NCBI GenBank assembly: GCA_022818135.1
Contig: JAFMSR010000009.1
Location: forward strand, 12,122,948-12,186,947
Source: Saxidomus purpurata
Taxonomy: Eukaryota > Mollusca > Bivalvia > Venerida > Veneridae
Length of the DNA stretch: 64,000 nucleotides
Direction: 5' to 3'
The notes under the pieces are model-generated. The model saw nothing but the letters and a program-made list of their open reading frames with translations, did no database searches and was not told the DNA's origin. Shown here one piece after another: positions 33,285 to 47,372 of this stretch (position 1 is its first letter; the number at the start of each line of letters is the position of its first letter). Both the position numbers and the translations under genes were made by a program.

Positions 33285-33435
33285 ATATATATATATATAC
33301 AAAGGGGAGTATCTCAGTACCCTACTATCCAGTTCCATCAAAAAGGGAAGTAACTCAGTACATAACTAGCCAGTTCCGTCAGAAAGGGAAGTAACCCAGT
33401 ACCCAACTATCCAGTTCCATCAAAAAGGGAAGTAA
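33285..33435. repeat. (TA)n plus 41-bp tandem repeat x3
   Basis: A short TA run is followed by three units of about 40-41 bp with CCAGTTCCATCAAAAAGGGA and AGTAAC-CAGTAC blocks, starting near 33330, 33370 and 33411. A partial unit precedes them. Confidence 0.8.
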
Positions 33436-34505
33436 CAAAGCATAACTAAGTTGCTGATCAAGCACAATGATAGTGATAGAACTGTTTTCCATTTAGCATT
33501 TAGATAAAATGTACTCTTAAAAAATGTTGACATATATAGCCTTTCAATGTTGTTAGAAAGGGTTTCTTTTTTATTGTTTTTGCTAATTTGAAAGTAATGT
33601 CACAATTTTCTTTTTGGCTAATCAATTGATATACATTTCAGACTGGTAGTACAAAGTTTTACGATCCTAGCTTAATTTGCATTCTTTAATTCCTGAAACA
33701 GTTATATTGTAAATAATATAGGCTAGTTAAATGAATATAGGTATTAGGACTTTTACAAGTAGTTCATATTATGGGCAGGGAAAGTGAAGATGTAATTATC
33801 ACAGCTTATAGAATTAGTTCCCAGTTGGAAGTGTTAAAAGGAAAGGGGTTTGAGGAATGTGTTGATATTCCAATGCACCTGTGATATTAAATGTGCAGAT
33901 CGGAAAGTTCTAGTCTTCAACAAATTTGCAAGCAAATAGACATGTTAAAATCATCATCATGTTTTCATGTACCTGTCATAAACACATCGTTTTGTGTTTT
34001 ACTGAAGTATCTGTCAGTGTTCTCCAAGACTGGTAGTAGCTTCATCAATTTCCTTGTCACTTTACCAATTTCGTTGGTTGCCGTCCTGTTGAACAAATCA
34101 GCATTTTCATTTTTTGTTTTTGCAAAATTTTCCGGAGAGATTTATGAATTTTCACATTTTCATGTTAGATTTGGGATATTGCTGCATAGATGCAGCTGTG
34201 CACAGATCTAAACAAAAAAGTGCAGAGGTTTTATTACCTTAGTCATATAGAGTCTAGACTCATCCGAGATTACTTTATATATCACATCTTGAAGGCTGTG
34301 GTTGGAAATTGCCTGCTGTGCACTTTACAATAGTAATGATAGAGTTGCATTATGGGTAATAATATTCGGACTCTGCAGGATGCTGTAACTGACTCTGTTT
34401 TTATCATTCATATAATTCAGTTGCATTAGCTTTACATGTTTGGAATGCTGCATGGAGAAGCAATTGTCATTCTCAGATAGTTTTTGCTGCATATGCTGAG
34501 GCTTT
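33436..34505. other. intronic, nothing recognised
   Basis: The reading frame at 33891-34211 has no family signal or splice context that I trust. Confidence 0.4.
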
Positions 34506-34777
34506 GATCATTTTGAATACAACATAAATTCTTGCAGGTTGATATGCTTTCATATCACCCTGCTAGATGTTTATTGGTTATACTCTGAAGTTATTCACAC
34601 TTGGATCATTTTGAATAAAACATAAATTCTTGCAGGGTGATATGCATCAATGTCACCCTGCTAGATGTTTATTGGTAATGTAACCCTATTCAGACATTCA
34701 ATCATTTTTAATAAATCGAATCTTGCAGGTTGATATGCATCAATATATCCCTGCTTAGTATTTATAGATATGGCCGA
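34506..34777. repeat. 98-bp tandem repeat x2.8
   Basis: Units start at (G)ATCATTTT near 34506, 34604 and 34700. Each contains AATTCTTGCAGG-TGATATGC and CCCTGCTAGATGTTTATTGG. Confidence 0.85.
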
Positions 34778-35029
34778 ATTAAGACAGAGATTATATGTGT
34801 AACGAAACAGCTGAATTATATAGTAATAGCATTTCATATATCATAAGTGTAATTATATCACTTAGAATTGTTTAAATAATTTCCTCACCACAACAGTGCA
34901 GTTTTATATTGTGAAAACGTTTGAAGTGCAAGAGATAGAACAATGTAGGAGTTTTTAGTTATTAAATATCCCTCTGCTGATGGCATGTTTTTGTGTTGTT
35001 GTAACCTTTGCATTGATTAAGTCATGGAT

Positions 35030-35165
35030 GTGAGAAAGTTAGCAGTTTCTTAGGACAGCGGCTGGATTATTGTCTCTTAAAACCAAGAACTATTGTTAGG
35101 TAAACTTCCCGCTTGTAAACAACTTGAAAATGTTTAAACTGGGCATTGAACTCCCAAGAAAAAAA
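35030..35165 (+). mobile_element. SINE 3' body fragment
   Basis: AGCAGTTTCTTAGGA, CTATTGTTAGGTAAACT, CCCGCTTGTAAA and GGGCATTGAACTCCC match the body of the SINE at 59240-59465 in order. Confidence 0.6.
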
Positions 35166-36889
35166 AATTCTGAATAAACTTGAGGCCAATGGAGAAATAT
35201 GTTAATACTAGGTAATAGATACAATCATAGGTGGCCAGTGATGTGACCATTCATCTGTTTACTTGAATATTAAGATGAATTACTTGTACATGTGTAAATA
35301 CACCATCTATCATAGAAGCTCTTGATTTTGTAATAATTCACAAAGTAATGAGGACAGATGATTCTTTAATTGTGAATTTAATCAGATACAATTCTATAAT
35401 CAATGGGTGGACAGGTTATACACTCCCGGGTCAGATAATGCAAATAATCTGCATAATCAAGTTTTCTCTCCATGAAATATTAGCAAAATTTAAAGTAAAG
35501 GCAATCATAGAGTGATATTCACAGCAGCATTGTTTTACTGTCTCACTAAATTTAACTTTCTTTGCCCAGTCCTTCTAAAATTTGAACAGTTTCCCCTTGA
35601 CGAAACGTCGTAATGTTTGTAACGATGGGTACGTCATCTCTCATTAGTGTACGATCATTTATCGTGTTTGTTACGACATGTTTTTACATTATGTCTTACT
35701 ATTGTGTAATAATGATACATTGTTTGCTGATGTGTTATGTTTATAACGTGACCCTTATATCTCATGAGTTGTGTAATGTTTGAAACAACATGTACAGGTA
35801 TTGTTTCATTTGTCATGTTTCTTACAACACATTTGTTTCTGGAGCTTAGAGTTCTTCCGTAAATTGTAACCTATCATGTATCCATGTTACATTTCCAAGC
35901 AGTTTTGTACACAGCCACTGTACCTTGTTCTCTGCAGACACTTGCTCTTTAATTCAATCTCACTCAGTCCAATAGGTCACATTCAGGAGACTTTTCTGAC
36001 AGCCAGTCAGAGCTTTGTTTTCGAAATTGAAAGTAACCGTCAGTCTCTCTGTGTTACCCAGTCAGTCTGTATTACCCGGAAAAAAAGCTGTACATAGATC
36101 TATGGAAGCGTTTATCTAGATGGGGTCCCAAAGTGTGTGTCACACTTTCATTGTTTCTACAATGTGACATGTCATGGCTTTATTGCTGTTTGTACATGTG
36201 ATGGATAAGAAACGTCACTGAAATCATCTCAAGGAAGATACTGTCGATTTTAGTTTGTAGTGTGAACTAAGGTAGACTTGACACGCCAAGGAAACAGCAT
36301 GTTGTAACTGAAAGAGTAGTTATCTGATTGGCTGAGATATAAATAGCTATATTGGAAATCCGGTTCTTCAACAAGAAGAAATTGAATGGGCCGTCCTCAG
36401 ATCTTACTTCAGGAAGATCGTGCACATTAGTCATAATTAGTTCTTTAAATGTGATACATTTTGCAACATTTTCGCTTTTCTAATCGTGCTGAAATGCGGA
36501 ACTGCTTGTGATATTTATTTCTACATTATTTAAAGAGTTCTCCTTCACATTTTTGATGTAATACATGTATTTTCTTTTTCAAATATTTTAACAGCTGCTT
36601 TTTTTAAGAGTTTTAAAATTTTATGATACTAAAGTGTTAATTTGAATATGGTGTTGATATAAGTTTTATGTGACAGTTTTAATAAAACCTCTGAATAATG
36701 CATATATGCCCTACTTTTAGATTTAAAAGGTTTTGTTTAAAGTGTTTTAGATTGATAAAAGTTGTGTTTGTCTTTTTTATGTGATTGTACTTCCAAATGT
36801 ATTTTTTATGATTAAATATCCTTTGTAAAAGTGCTGAGCTACTGAATATTGTGTTAAAAGTGTGGGTAGGGGTACCAGCCACTGCAGTC
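35166..36889. other. intronic, nothing recognised
   Basis: AT-rich DNA; the frame at 35876-36097 is probably chance. Confidence 0.4.
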
Positions 36890-37115
36890 AAATGTGTAAG
36901 GTGCTGACTTCAAATCACTGAATCTTTTACTGATTGAGAGGACTTCATGTGTTCAAGCCCCTTGTTGGCCTGGCCCTTTTACCAGTATGTCAAAAAGTTG
37001 GCAATTTCTAATGTGGGATGTGATTGCAGTCACTGATTGAGGACCTGAGGAACTATGGTTAAGTAAAATGCCCTTCTCTAAATTACAGTTACAAAGCTGT
37101 TAAAACAGGGGTTTA
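36890..37115 (+). mobile_element. tRNA-derived SINE fragment
   Basis: A B-box-like GTGTTCAAGCCCC (about 36949-36961) is followed by GTCAAAAAGTTGGCAATTTC and GAACTATGGTTAAGTAAAATG, comparable to the SINE bodies nearby. Confidence 0.5.
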
Positions 37116-38879
37116 AAGGGGATAAGGGTTTTGTTGTTCAAGTAAGCAGGGTACATCACCTGGCCAGCCATAATGTTGACATCTGAACCATTCATTGAAA
37201 ACAAAAATGCAACAGATTTAGATTTAAAGTTGATTGTATGATGTAAAAATACACTAATTATCAAGGTTTCATTACATAATGCAAACAGGCTATTGAAATG
37301 AATCATTGCCAAAAGTGACAGGCAAGGGATTAAAATTCCACTCTCATACAACAGATCAAGCTGTTATCAATGACACAGACTGGTTTAAAATCCCCAGGCA
37401 AATCTACATTGATATACAGTAAAATAAAAAAAAGTTATGTCCCAGTCTGTATTTCACAAAATGCTATAAGTTTTATAATACAAAAAACTTTCAGACAGAT
37501 AACATATAAATGAGTTTTGTATCTCATGTCGTGATTTTTTTATTAAATTATCTCGATGTAAGAGGCGTTCTGATGTATAGGCGCATAAGAATAAAAAATG
37601 CTGAGCATTGCAATGAAAGAGATATAATAAATTCTGAATAAATTAATTTCAAATTTCAATGCTGTGAAATTGAAATGTTTGTATTGCATAATTTTCAAAG
37701 ATGTGAAAAAATTCTTCATGTTTGAAGGTCCATTAAATTCATTGGAAAATTTCCATCTAAACTGGCAGTTCAATATAAATTTCATGGGCCCTATTAATAA
37801 TTATTCGTTTTAGTAGAAGTCACCAGTTTTGGAGTGCATAAAATTTTACAATCAAAAGGGTTATATAGTCTGATCTAATACTTAAATTGAACTAGAGTTA
37901 ATTTGTAAGAAGACTAACAAAACCTTTGCTGCAGGAGTGGAGCACACAATCCTCCCCCTCCACCAAAAGCACAAAACTTTCAACCCACTATTCACCTTAA
38001 ATATACCCAGTTTTTTGTAGATAGACAAGCAATTTTCAGTTTGTTCCCCAATTTGAAAAGGTTTGATTTTAATATCATGATCAGATGGTTCAGTGACCTT
38101 CCAGGCTTCGTCAGCAGAACTCTCTCTGTAATTGGGAATGTTTCTCGCTGGAAGGGCAGCACAGGACCTTAATTGGTATGGCAAGCCTAAATAACAGGCT
38201 ATGATTACAATACTTGACTACAATGATTGACATAAATAAAAAAAATAGCTACCCTCCCTCCCCCCCCCAAAAAAAAAATCGCTGTCTTAGGGACCTTTTG
38301 TTCATCAAATTTACTGCATTGGCACCACACTTGACGCAACCTTTGACTAAGTTCTTTATAGATAAAAACCTTCCTAGTGCTTTTATTTAATTTATATTTA
38401 TGGGTTTAAACTGTCAAATTCAACATTAAAAAAACAAAAGGAGACGTCCTTGCAGTGGCCAGTATTTAAAATCTGAGTCACATCAAAGTAAATAAATCTT
38501 ACTGCGATATTTTTCATGAATTGTTCAGCATATCTGATAAAAATGTTATCAAAAATTACTGAATGAATCCTGTATTGTTTCATGAAAATGTTCATACACT
38601 GGGACATCAAGTGTTCTTTAATTAGGAACTCATTTATTATCTAAAGTATCAATTAAGTGGTATGAAATATTGGGTATTCTCAGGAAGGTAATTGATTAAT
38701 GTTAATAGGTTATTTTCATGTGGGGACTAATTAGTTACACACATATTTTGCTCCACTAGGTTTATGTCATTGACATGTAACTTAATGTGTTGGGTTAAAC
38801 ACTGCTTTTCAACAGTATTTTAGTCATGTATTGGTTGGTCTTTTCTTGGTTACAACTTGTATTCAGTACTAGACCCTTA
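37116..38879. other. intronic, nothing recognised
   Basis: The minus-strand frame at 37882-38184 has no recognisable family. A C-run next to an A-run lies near 38258-38278. Confidence 0.4.
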
Positions 38880-39175
38880 TCCTGCATAAGAAACTGCCAG
38901 TTTTCTCACAAAAAAAGGCCCGTTCTTAGCTGGGGTTCAATCCCATTACTCTGATGTGAGTACAGTGGTTGTTACCAAGTTGACGCCACCTTACATTACC
39001 TAATTGGGTATCTTAATCCCTTAACCATCCGCTAATTGAGGGTCACGGGTTTGAGCCATGCTTCCAATCTGACTCTAGGTGAGAAATTGGGCATTCTTTT
39101 TAACGGAGGTTGAATTAAAAGTGTTGTATTTTTCATTCCCATACAACGGGTAGGTAAACCGATCACATGTACTTT
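38880..39175. mobile_element. two SINE fragments in opposite orientation
   Basis: 38880-38990 reads on the minus strand as GGGATTGAACCCC (B-box) and GTGAGAAAACTGGCAGTTTC. 39010-39175 reads on the plus strand as GGGTCACGGGTTTGAGCC and GTGAGAAATTGGGCATTC. They are two copies of one family, head to head. Confidence 0.55.
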
Positions 39176-40214
39176 ATACTGACATATTATTGAAACAGAT
39201 TTTAAACCCCTTATCCCTACTTAATAATTATCTAATCTGTGCAGTCGAACAGCATCTTAGTACAGTGACTATGTATCTTAATTCCACTTATTGTACAAAT
39301 GGTAAATGCACGAGTTTGTGACAGTATTATCAATGAAAATGTCCCACTAATTGGATTTTCAACTATACCCTAATTAAGCATCATAACTATTTTAAGACTT
39401 CCTTGCTACGAGCAGCGGCAGTCAATGTTCCTTCTTAACGAAAAAAAAACACATTATAAAGTCATAACATACCATAACTATAAATATAATACCAATAAAA
39501 AAGCAAGTACAATCAAGATATGGCAAAGAACCCTGTAATCTAATCATCTGATTATCTGTAGGGTTAAAAGAACAAACACACGGGTATGAGGTAATAAGTG
39601 CATATATCAATTGGAGGTCTCTTCAATATTGGCAAAAATATGCACCTACTGAATTTATGAATGAAAACTGATATACTGTGTTGAAATTTCAGTGACGTTT
39701 TTTTTTAAGTTCAAACCACAAACAAGTTCTTACTATAAGTTTGATATTTCTGTGTAGAAAGAGGATTTTAGAATACAGCTGCTGACTAAAAAGCGATATT
39801 GTTATGGTCATAATTTCTTTTTTCAGACAATCCCCATGAAAAAGGTTCACTTTCTTTTTGTATAAAATAAAATGTTGCAAAAGCATGAAGATAAAATCAT
39901 TAAATGATAAAATATGTCAAAATTTTCAAATTAAGTTTAATTGTGATGTAAATGGTATATAATCATGAAATCATGAGTTTGATTTAGCCTTTAAATCGGG
40001 AAGTTGAAAACATGACAAGTGTATTTATGAAGTGCTTCAACATTAAGTATAAAAAATCGCCACTTTGTTGCATAGTTTGATGCAAAATTGTAGTGCTTCT
40101 ATTATGCCAGGCATGTCTTTTTCTGACTCATATCATTGCAACTTTCCATTCCGTGTACCAATGGTTTGATCAAGTACCGCTTACATAAAAATAGCTTTCT
40201 TCTGTACTGGAACA
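39176..40214. other. intronic, nothing recognised
   Basis: AT-rich sequence without visible coding or repeat structure. Confidence 0.4.
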
Positions 40215-40750
40215 GTCTCGGGTTTGTCAGAGAGTAATTTCCATGTTTCATGTACTTGCCCGCCACAGAACAAAGTCAGTTATTTGTTAGAGTGCTGTGT
40301 CCATTTCATGTACTTGCCCACATCAGTGCAGGAACAGTGGTTTGTTAGAGTGCATCATCCATTTTATGTTCTTTGTTAGATAGCAATGTCCATTTCGTGT
40401 ACTTGCCCACTTCAGTGCAGGGACAGTGCCTTGTTGGAGAGAAATGTCGGAAGGACACTGGCTTGTTAGAGAGCAACCTCCATTTCATGTACTTGTCAAC
40501 TTCAGCGCAGGGACAGTGGTTTGTTAGAGAGCAACGTTCATTTCATGTACTTGCCCACTTCAGCACAGAGACACTGGCTTGTTAGAGAGCAATGTCCATC
40601 TCGTGTACTTGCCCACGTCAGCCCAGGAACAGGGGTTTGTTACAAGAGACCAACGTCCATTTCATGTACTTGCCCACTTCAGTGTAGGGACAGTGGCTTG
40701 TCAGAGAGCAACGTCCATTTTATGTACTTACCCACTTCAGTGCAATCTGA
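40215..40750. repeat. minisatellite, about 58-62 bp, about 8 units
   Basis: Units contain TGTCCATTTCATGTACTTGC, CCACTTCAGTGCAGGGACAG and TGGCTTGTTAGAGAGCAA. Several overlapping reading frames (40373-40779) are by-products of the repetition. Confidence 0.9.
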
Positions 40751-43700
40751 CACGTAATGGTTTAAAATTGTTAGAGTAGCACTTTCATTCCAATTTCCAT
40801 TTGAATTCGCTAGCCCATATTTCATTGCAGTGACAGCCATTTGAATAAATTTTAGATTTTGCATGGTCTGCCATTTTTAGGTGTACTTGTTGAGGTAAAA
40901 TACTGTTACACACTTTTATCATTGAAGTGGTAGTGTTTTATCAGTGTTACAAAATTCTTTCACAAATTATCAATGGATATCTTTGATTTTTACAGTATAT
41001 TGCACTAAATTGCTACTTATCTAAGCATAGCTCTGATAAATTTGTCATCAAATGATATCACTCTTGGTTAAATAAATTGAAAAGAATAATACTAAAATTT
41101 AAAATTGCCACAAATAACGTCTGCAAGGCGCATTTAACACCACATGCTGACATTCTATTTCATTTTATCTGCATTTCGTAGTTATGTATTTATGTATTGG
41201 GATGGTAGAGAATTGTACATAGTTCATGCTCAGTTAACAGATGTTAACTTGTATTATTAAAATAAAAGTAATAAAACATGCGGGAAATGCATAATGAATT
41301 GAAACTTAAAAAGTACAGACGTGTCATTTTTGTGCAGTGATTTATGAATTTGACTTTTTCCTCAGCAAGAGGGGTTCCTGTAGGGTTTTCACAGGTAATA
41401 TTTTTTCTCAGAAAATGTCAAAGAATGGGTAAATCCAAAGTCTCTTAAAAAATTACAATCAATAATAGTCCACATAGCTACCAGCTTCATGGTGAGGGAG
41501 GTGAAGTTGTTCTAAACCCCTTCAGCTCAAAGCAAGTGGCTTTTTAATCCAGGTATCAGCCAGGTTACCACTCAAAAAGGTTTATCTGCATATCTTTTTC
41601 AAGCATTTGAGTAACTGATTTCATTAGAATTGTAAAAGGTACATTGTACCTAATGATACCTCTAGAGGGATCTTGGTATTATAGTTTTGAGTAATCCATG
41701 GTACACCATTCTGTAGTTAAAAAGAGCAGTGCTCGCCAGGCGATGATTTCTTACAGACTGTTTCTGAGGTTTAGACCCTCCATACACCCAAGATGGACTC
41801 CTTGGCCTAGGCCTGAACGTCTTATATAGCATGAACTACAGTTAGTATAAGTATGGTAGACAGTAAATAATGTATAATAGCAGATTAACAGCAGCTGTAC
41901 CTGAGACAAATTAAGTTGTTAAAAGATTCACAGAGACTATGGGAATTCCATGTTGTAAGAGATTAAGGTGATTCACTTGCACTTCAGAGTTAGATCTCAC
42001 ACCCACTTTCCAACTTGTTTTTACTTACATTCTGCTTGCAGCAGTTGTTTCTGACTTTGCACATTTAGGCAGTCAGGACAATATGTCATGTCCACTCTCA
42101 GTTATTCAGTTGGTAAATTTTCAAGAGGTACCCCTTTGAACAAATAAATTATTTATTGAATTGAAATATGGACAAATTTTGTGAGGATTAGGGTTATTCA
42201 GTCAAAATTCCACCATCCGCAGGATATCTAGCAAATTCTAAAAAATTTACGGAATGTTAGATTTTAGATTTTAGATTATAGAGTTTTATGATATTTAAAT
42301 AGAATATGCTTGTTTCTTAGAGATGGTTTGATATTGAAAGTTTACCACGGGGCTCTGTCTCCACGTGGGGAATAATCTCACATAGCTGGTTACCACACAT
42401 TAGATATTTTCATGAGGTGTATATCTTTTAAGCTATCAATTGATGTGGTCTGCCTCATATGCATCTAATAGCCTTGTTTTCAAATTCTTCATCTTTACTG
42501 CATTTCTTACATCCGAAGCAAAGTGGGTTTTTTTGCTGACGTTGACAGTTTCAGAAATATGTTACATATAAAATTGCACTGAATTGATAGGGGTATACTT
42601 ACGACCATATCGAAATAAAACATTTGAGAGGACGGAGTTAGCAGCGACTCAATGCATTATCTATACAGCTTGCATTATTTTTTGGAAACCTGCCGGAGAA
42701 ATTTTAAATTGCAATGATGCAGCATACTATATTATCAGTATATGGTAATCTGGAAGCTAAAATCCTTAGAAACTGGTATCTCCAGCATGACTAAAGGTCC
42801 AGTCATTCTCACGCATGTTACTAAAGAGCTTGTCCCAACAGGCTGTAGGAAGTGGCCTTATCGTCATGGCAACAACAGAAGAAACCATGTAGAAGCAACC
42901 ATTATAATAATAATGCTACTACTTGGAACAAGATTTCTACTTCTTTTGCATGACTCAATCATTTAAAATTTATCATTTTCAATGAAAAAGAGAAAGAATA
43001 TGATGATTGTTGTCATTACAATACTTTTCAAGAACAAGAGCAATCATAACTATACCATGATGGTAACAGGCTCCCTCTCGGTTACCGTTATGTAATAGTT
43101 AGACTTGCTGTTGTAAATACATGCAATAATCCATTCCACACTTTAGTCAATAGACTGCCACTAACATATTGTATTTGATTTTTTAAAAGTTTTTTCATTG
43201 GATTAAAATGTATGACAAAAACACTCCATTTACTGTATTATTGGACTTAAATGCTACCCCTTGTCTGTTAGGCAACCCAGGGAAGCAAGCAAAGTCAGAC
43301 ATTGAATGCTAATACTTAATGTTGGCTCTCTGGTTTGTTTCTGTTTAAGATTTGTCTTCATTAGAAACAGAATTACAGTACCATTAGTTTTACTACCCAG
43401 GATTTACATGTTTCACATTTTCAAGCAATAAAATATTCTGTTTCCATTGCCAACAATTCAGTGCATGATTAGGTCTGCACCAGGCTTTGGGTTAATGTGC
43501 ATGTAAATGCAACTAAATCACCTGATTGGAACAGACATTAAATGAAAGCCTAAATTTGAGTCATACAATATTTCTACAGTAACTGAAATAAAATGCACAA
43601 TTTACTTGAAATAAAACTTCTGTGCGAAAACAATAGCTCTACTTGATTCTTTCTAGCGAATGATTTTGCAATTTTCGCAATTTCTATTACGCAGGTGTGC

Positions 43701-45059
43701 ATTCTATTAGCTTATCTTTAACGGTGGTAAAACTCTTTAAAAAAATGTCGAAATAGAATTCCTTTTAGTAATTGTTTTATTGTATTATCCATGCCAGTCA
43801 TTAGGAGTGTTGATTTACGGAGATCAAAGGGTTAACTAATTAGCGTAATGAAATATTATTCAAAATCATTCAATAACGAACTGGTCTGGGAACTTTTAGG
43901 GCCGCAGATATTGAAACACTATTCCAGGTCTTAGGTCTACATTCATTTAAACGAAATAATCATTCATCTTGAGTGATAGGGTTCATTTTTGACAGGTCTT
44001 CAAAAAAAAAACATTAACTTAATGAAATAACATTTTGTTTAAGGGTAATAAATCTGTCAGTATTTGATAGTATGGTGTTCTTGTTATCAACTTCAGAGAT
44101 CTCATCTTCAGTAACAGGTAGACTATCCGTGCTTTGATTTTTGTTATCAACTCATACATTGCTAATGATGAGACTTAATCATGCTTAATGAGCCTTTTTC
44201 ACATGCTTTAATGCATTGTTCCTCCTTTTTATAAGATGTCTGTAACAGATTTTTTTTTTATCTTTTGATAAAACTTCGGTGTTGGTGATACCATTCATAC
44301 CAATATACTATTAAAGTCTGTTCAGCAATTATAGGACTAACGATTACGGTCAAATGAAACATTAAAATGTTTAAAGATTAAAATGAAAGGCGAGGGGTTC
44401 ATGTTCTTACGTAAAGTTTATTTAGGTGGTCAATAAGCAGTTGGTATTGAAATCGCCGTTTTAATCCGGTTTTCCGAAGATTGTAATATGTGTTTGTATT
44501 CCGCTAATACAAACAGTTTATATGGCTGGTCCTTATTTTAATCCAAGTGATTATTGTATCTTATCCTTGTGTACTTACAAAATCTTGATTTCTTGACCGC
44601 TACGGATTTAGATAATGGGTCGAAACACTCTGATAGACAACAGTAATTTAAAATTCAGACTTTTAAATCCTGGCTGTTATTTGATCGGCAATAAAATTCA
44701 GGTTATTAAAGGACAGTTATTTTGATCTGAAGGTTTATATTATCGCACTTAGTTCTCAGGGTTAAATTTGTACATAGATGTGTAAGATTATACGCCTTTG
44801 AAACTATAACTACCCCGACAGCATTTTGCCGAGCTGACAAGTTGTCATCCTACCAAGCTTGGACAAGATGGGGAAAACTAACATTAATTTTGTCCATTTT
44901 TTATTATAGATAAAAACTACAACTTACATATTAGACTTTATGTATTGCTACCTACAAGCAGTGGGGGCAGCACTTTGGAGATCACTTCTCTGTTGTTAGT
45001 CTCTTAAATTGTTAATCATGCTTTTTCTAAATGCCCTTATACATTGTGACTCCTAAAAG
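40751..45059. other. intronic, nothing recognised
   Basis: AT-rich DNA of over 4 kb; the frame at 42742-42966 shows no splice signals or family. No repeat unit stands out. Confidence 0.4.
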
Positions 45060-45400
45060 GGGTTGACCTGATAGACTTAATACACAGATAGAAAGCAATA
45101 AGGAATTTTAGGAACATAACTCTTGCATCAATACTTTTTGAGTTATTCCCCTTTTTAGATGCCTGTACCAGCATTTAATATCCCAATTAAAGAAAATCCA
45201 GTGAAACTTAACATTTGAGTTAAGAGAAAAATATCTGGTGAAAGTTTCAATACAATTTAAGAACAATAAAAGTGCCTTAAACGTCTTGCTTGTTCAGGTA
45301 ATACTAAGTTGATCAGTACAGATGACAATGAATTTATGAAAGGAAGGGCAATGTGCATGAATGATAACTCTGTCTTGAGTAATTATCTCCCTTTAAAAAC
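45060..45400. repeat. two diverged copies of the 156-bp repeat family
   Basis: GACTTAATACACAGATAG, then AACATAACTCTTGCATC and GAGTTATTCCCC, repeat in weaker form near 45310-45400 (GGGCAATGTGCATGAATGAT, AATTATCTCCCTT). Compare 700-1143. Confidence 0.5.
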
Positions 45401-46727
45401 TGCAAAATTAAAATTGCTATACAATTTTGAACTTTAATCAAACGTAATTTTGCTTGGTTTTTCCTTTGAAAAAATGCCCCCCAGTAGGCAGCATTCTGTA
45501 TGTTGTGTTTAAATTTTTGCTTCTCAAGTAGCAACACATATGTTCATACCAATTAACGTTTGTATATGATTGTTAGGAAATACTGGAGTGTGCTGGAGCC
45601 TTTGTCTCAAAGTGTTTGTGTGTTTGAACTTTTAGTTATAATCATAATATTATAGTTGTTTACGTGCTGCTGAACTACTGACTGGGACCTGCACCAGGCC
45701 ACTTTGATTGCCGCGATTAAATTATTAAGGGAACACTTGTGGCCCTTAAACTCTGATAAAATGCCATCAGTAGACAGAGCCCTGGTTTTTACCTGTGGGG
45801 CTGTCCATTATACATGGTTGCTTGTTAAGTTTTGGTCCTGTTCCTGATTCTCTCATTATTACGGACTTTAGACCTAAATGTTAGGGACCACCTTTATTTC
45901 TAGGGGCCAATATTGTTATGATAATACCCGCCGTTTTGCTGATCTACGGTATTACATTTTCAACATTGTTGCAATATCACTGTACCACATAATTTATCAA
46001 AATACTTTTGCGGTTTCTACTTACTATTTTTAGTGATGATATGAATGAAAACTACCGTGATTAAATTGTTAATTGAAAATGCCAGGGATTAAGTTTTATT
46101 AAATTAATGATGATTTCGTTTTTAACTCATTGCCTGATGGTCAATGAGGATTGAAGTAAATTGATCTGTTGGATTCAGATTGAATTTCACATTATTTACA
46201 GGTAATTTGTGTGCAAGGGTTACATTACCAAAAGATTTTAATATTTATAAAGATGTGGCAGAGTGTTGTACTTTCATTGTGGTCAGTCACAATTACAATT
46301 AATTTTAAAAGTCAAATTTTCAACCAATTTTACTGATTGTTACATCTTAGGCAGGTATACTGATACAGATTTTGTAACCCTTTGATGAGCATGGCTGTTT
46401 GACATGTACAAAATTTTAACTGTTTTAAAGGTGGTCTTAAAATTTCAGATTTACAATTTTATGTCAATAGCAATTACAGTAATTAGTAAGATGTGTCATT
46501 TGAGTGTGTAAATTGGTGGTGTCAACTATAGACTTTGTTTATAGATATGTTTGTACTGCAGCGTAATTACAAGACAATGGCATTGTCATCCCTGATCAGA
46601 TATTCCTATAATTGCAGTCAAAAAGCAAATTGCCATGGCATGTTTTAGGGTTTTAAATAAGTATGTATTTTAGAGTTTTATCGTTGGTATCAGATAATCC
46701 ATATGAGCAACGCCCCTAGAAGAGTTT
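45401..46727. other. intronic, nothing recognised
   Basis: No feature is supported. Confidence 0.4.
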
Positions 46728-47154
46728 CAGGGCCATAGCCAGAGGTCAAAAAATAGGGAGGCACATTCTAGGGGAGTCCGGGGGCATGCCCGCAATTTTT
46801 TTTTTGAGCGTGCCATTTTGTGCATTTTCCTGCATTTCAAACATGTTTTTGATGCTTTTAAGATACCTATTTCGGAAACAATAAATGACATTAAAAAGAT
46901 TTGCGTACATTTTAGTTACATAGATCTGCAGAAATATAAGAATTTCGAAATAGCCAACGTATTTACGATTTTTGTCATCCTAAAACGCTAGTTTAAAGGC
47001 ATATAAGATAGTTTAAATGAATTATACTAAATAATAGTGCCTCAGCTCGGCTATGCTGAAAAATGGTGCCTCAAAATATATCCTTTTTTCATAATCTTGG
47101 CAGAAAAACAGGGAGGCACTGGCCTCCCTGTGCCTCAGTGTAGCTACGGGCCTG
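46728..47154. mobile_element. hAT-like MITE with AGAGTTT target duplication
   Basis: The left end CAGGGCCATAGCCAGAGG is inverted at the right as TGTAGCTACGGGCCTG. AGAGTTT lies immediately outside both ends (46721-46727 and 47155-47161), and the eighth base differs (A/G) if an 8-bp duplication is assumed. Inside are GGGAGGCAC blocks near each end and no transposase. The CAGGG-CGTAGC-type terminus is typical of hAT elements. Confidence 0.8.
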
Positions 47155-47169
47155 AGAGTTTACGTTATT

Positions 47170-47372
47170 TAAGGTTTCGGGGGGGGATAGTGCAAGATAC
47201 AGAATGTGTCCTGTTTCAGAGACACCCCCTGGTGGTTCTGTACAGCACTGATACATTGGACTATGAATTAAGGTCTCATCGGAAAGACCAGTTATGTTAG
47301 TGGAGGAGCTAGGGATTGAACCTGCGATCCCTTGATTACAAGTCCAGCGCATTAACCACTGATCTGCCCCTG
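47170..47372 (-). mobile_element. tRNA-Thr-derived SINE
   Basis: The minus strand starts with a tRNA-like head, GGGGCAGATCAGTGGTTAAT through an anticodon loop CTTGTAA (TGT) to CAGGTTCAATCC and CTCCTCCA (47370 down to 47301). The acceptor and anticodon arms have mismatches and the T arm has two. A SINE body follows (GATGAGACCTTAATTCATAG, GTATCAGTGCTGTACAGAAC). Confidence 0.75.

Noticed and set aside
37882..38184. 100-codon minus-strand frame
   Set aside because: No recognisable domain, no splice sites and ordinary base composition.
47301..47370. A functional tRNA-Thr(TGT) gene on the minus strand
   Set aside because: Mismatches in the T arm, anticodon arm and acceptor stem, and a SINE body follows directly.
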